A stretch of 22,264 bases of DNA from JAZGAE01 sp036475545. Lineage in GTDB: Bacteria > Pseudomonadota > Alphaproteobacteria > DATDPM01. The notes under the pieces were generated by a model that made no database searches, was not told where the DNA came from, and saw only the letters and a list, made by a program, of their open reading frames with translations. This document shows, piece after piece, positions 20,844 through 22,264 of the stretch (position 1 is the first letter of the stretch; every line of letters begins with the position of its first letter). The position numbers were made by a program, and so were the translations under genes. The stretch is taken from the NCBI GenBank assembly GCA_036475545.1, contig JAZGAE010000076.1, positions 1-22,264 of the forward strand, written 5' to 3'.

Positions 20844-22078
20844 ACGACGCGATCGAACTCGAACTGAGATACGGCGCCAAGAATTACGCGCCGCTGCCGG
20901 TGGTGTTGACCCGCGGCGAAGGCGTGTGCGTGTGGGATGATAGGGGGCAGTGCTATCTCGACATGATGGGCGCCTATTCCGCCGTCAGTCACGGACACCG
21001 TCATCCCCGCCTGGTGCGCGCCCTCACCGAACAGGCCGGCATGCTCGACGTGGTCTCCCGCGCCTTCTATTCGGACCGGCTCGGACCGTTTCTCGAGAGG
21101 GCCTGCGAGCTCACCGGCCAGGATGCGGCGTTGCCGATGTGCACCGGTGCCGAGGCGGTGGAGACCGCTTTGAAAGCGGCCCGCAAATGGGCGTACAGGG
21201 TCAAGGGCGTGGCACCCGACAGGGCTGAAATCATCGTCTGCGACGGCAATTTTCACGGCCGCACCATTACCATCGTCGGCATGTCCTCCATGGCTCAGTA
21301 CAAGGACGGTTTCGGACCGTTTCCGCCTGGGTTCAAGCGTGTCCCCTTCGGCGACGACGTCGCCCTGGAGGCGGCCATAACCCCAAACACGGCTGCCTTT
21401 CTGGTGGAGCCGATCCAGGGTGAGGGGGGCATCATCGTTCCGCCAACGGGTTATCTCGCCGCCTGCGCGCGCATCTGCCGTGAGCACGACGTCCTGTTGA
21501 TCAGCGAGGAAATTCAGACCGGGCTGGGGCGAACAGGCAAATTCTTGGCCGCGGACCACGAGGGCGTAAAGCCCGACTGTGTCACCTTGGGAAAGGCGCT
21601 TGGCGGAGGTCTGGTGCCCGTGTCCCTGTTTCTCGCCCGGCGCGAGGTGATGGACGTATTCACGCCGGGCGACCACGGCAGCACCTTCGGCGGCTACCCG
21701 ATCGCGGCCGCCGTGGGCTTGGAAGCGCTCAACGTCCTAGTCGACGAGGACTTGATCGCCTGGTCCGCGGAGTTGGGCGCGTATATGTTGAAAAGGCTTC
21801 ACGAAATACGGAGTCCCATTGTCCAAGAGGTGCGCGGGAAGGGATTGTTGATCGGAATGGAAATTCGCCGGGATCTGGCAAGCGCCACGACGGTGTGCGA
21901 ACGTCTTCTCGAGCACGGGGTGCTGACTCGAGACACGGGGCGCAACGTGGTCCGCCTGGCACCACCTTTAGTGATAACTCGCGATCAAATCGACTGGGCC
22001 CTGGAGCGGATCGAAGCCGCGCTCGACGAAGTGGCTGACGCCGGTGTGCGAGAGAGCGCCCTTTCCCTCGCCGATTAG
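20840..22078 (+). CDS. rocD: Ornithine aminotransferase
   Basis: Class III PLP transaminase of 412 residues, converting ornithine and 2-oxoglutarate to glutamate-5-semialdehyde and glutamate. Features: GAYSAVSHGHRHP at 44-56 (Tyr46 as in the ornithine pocket), CTGAEAVETALKAAR at 101-115, NFHGRT at 137-142, EPIQGEGG at 190-197, and Schiff-base Lys252 in TLGKALGGG. In the segment LLISEEIQTGLGRTG the residue that normally is Asp and pairs with the PLP pyridine nitrogen is Glu223, an unusual substitution. The start overlaps the arginase stop by 4 bp. With arginase it forms an arginine-to-glutamate semialdehyde route. The family could also include acetylornithine or lysine-type transaminases, but the arginase partner favours ornithine. 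Confidence 0.88.
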   Translation: MNDAIELELRYGAKNYAPLPVVLTRGEGVCVWDDRGQCYLDMMGAYSAVSHGHRHPRLVRALTEQAGMLDVVSRAFYSDRLGPFLERACELTGQDAALPMCTGAEAVETALKAARKWAYRVKGVAPDRAEIIVCDGNFHGRTITIVGMSSMAQYKDGFGPFPPGFKRVPFGDDVALEAAITPNTAAFLVEPIQGEGGIIVPPTGYLAACARICREHDVLLISEEIQTGLGRTGKFLAADHEGVKPDCVTLGKALGGGLVPVSLFLARREVMDVFTPGDHGSTFGGYPIAAAVGLEALNVLVDEDLIAWSAELGAYMLKRLHEIRSPIVQEVRGKGLLIGMEIRRDLASATTVCERLLEHGVLTRDTGRNVVRLAPPLVITRDQIDWALERIEAALDEVADAGVRESALSLAD

Positions 22079-22094
22079 GCCGCGACCCGCCGCC

Positions 22095-22118
22095 TTAGGC
22101 GCGCGGCTCGAGCCCTAA
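22095..22118. terminator. Possible bidirectional hairpin between rocD and dxs
   Basis: TTAGG (22095-22099) and CCTAA (about 22114-22118) flank the palindrome GGCTCGAGCC (22105-22114), allowing a hairpin between the convergent rocD and dxs genes. No T-run follows. Confidence 0.25.
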
Positions 22119-22150
22119 AGATCAGGATCCGGTTGCGCTCCGGCCCGCGT

Positions 22151-22264
22151 TCAGGCGCGGGCGGATTCTCGTATGCTCTCCAGCGCCTTCTCGCGGCCGA
22201 GGGCGGCGAGCGCGGTGGCGACGATGTGGGGGGCGTCGAGGCCGGCGTCCTGGTACTGGCCGCG
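22151..22264 (-). CDS. dxs: 1-deoxy-D-xylulose-5-phosphate synthase, C-terminal end (partial)
   Basis: Only the last 37 codons are inside the window; the 5' part lies beyond the right edge. The translated end, QYQDAGLDAPHIVATALAAL followed by GREKALESIRESARA, matches the C-terminus of Dxs, where the transketolase-type domain closes with an AGLDA-x2-IV segment. Dxs makes 1-deoxyxylulose 5-phosphate from pyruvate and glyceraldehyde 3-phosphate with thiamine diphosphate, starting the MEP isoprenoid route and also feeding PLP and thiamine synthesis. It is transcribed toward tlyA, its usual downstream neighbour in this class, but the arginase operon lies between. The identification rests on a short tail plus this context. 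Confidence 0.75.
   Translation of the reverse strand, partial: RGQYQDAGLDAPHIVATALAALGREKALESIRESARA

Noticed and set aside
20225..21676. 483-aa minus-strand ORF
   Set aside because: Antisense to arginase and ornithine aminotransferase, both with complete active-site motifs.

Overview
The window looks like chromosomal DNA of a high-GC alphaproteobacterium, probably a Rhodospirillales-type lineage. The main reasons are a 5-aminolevulinate synthase (HemA, the C4 route to heme, which among bacteria is essentially alphaproteobacterial), the pdxH / RT0821-type lipoprotein / fabI / aroC neighbourhood, and tlyA close to dxs. I see no tRNA, rRNA, CRISPR array, insertion sequence or prophage. Two genes are incomplete: dxs runs off the right edge, and an RND-transporter tail at about 11.7 kb is a relic.

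Layout. Positions 1-850 hold one possible small gene and an AT-rich stretch with DnaA-box-like sequences. 852-4301 (+) carry an omega-transaminase, hemA with an FNR-like box in its promoter, and a PadR-like regulator. 4302-4725 is non-coding and contains an exact 37-bp tandem repeat at the 3' end of a short-chain dehydrogenase. 4726-7980 (-) is a coherent cluster: two short-chain dehydrogenases, a small exported protein, a 34-residue ORF, a 63-residue membrane protein and a TetR regulator. Three matching palindromes lie in front of three of its transcription units, so it looks like one self-contained regulon.

8226-11476 (-) is a stress module: a two-domain kinase-like protein (aminoglycoside-phosphotransferase fold plus P-loop kinase), a tandem universal stress protein behind an FNR-type box, and two small conserved-looking proteins in an overlapping operon. 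11659-15804 (-) has the RND relic, a FieF-like cation exporter, a large TPR-glycosyltransferase and pdxH. 16000-18621 (+) has a 17-kDa-antigen-type lipoprotein, fabI and aroC. 18713-22264 has tlyA (-), an arginase-ornithine aminotransferase operon (+) with an AT-rich regulatory region, and the end of dxs (-).

Themes. Two loci (hemA and usp) carry sites of the FNR/FixK type, suggesting oxygen-linked control of heme synthesis and of a dormancy-like stress module. The TetR cluster is the best candidate for an undescribed small system: its operators, T-tracts and Shine-Dalgarno sequences are all visible, but several of its products are tiny and unrecognised. The arginase operon sits between tlyA and dxs, which are commonly neighbours in this class, and looks like an insertion. 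All functions are read from sequence alone; no database search was run.
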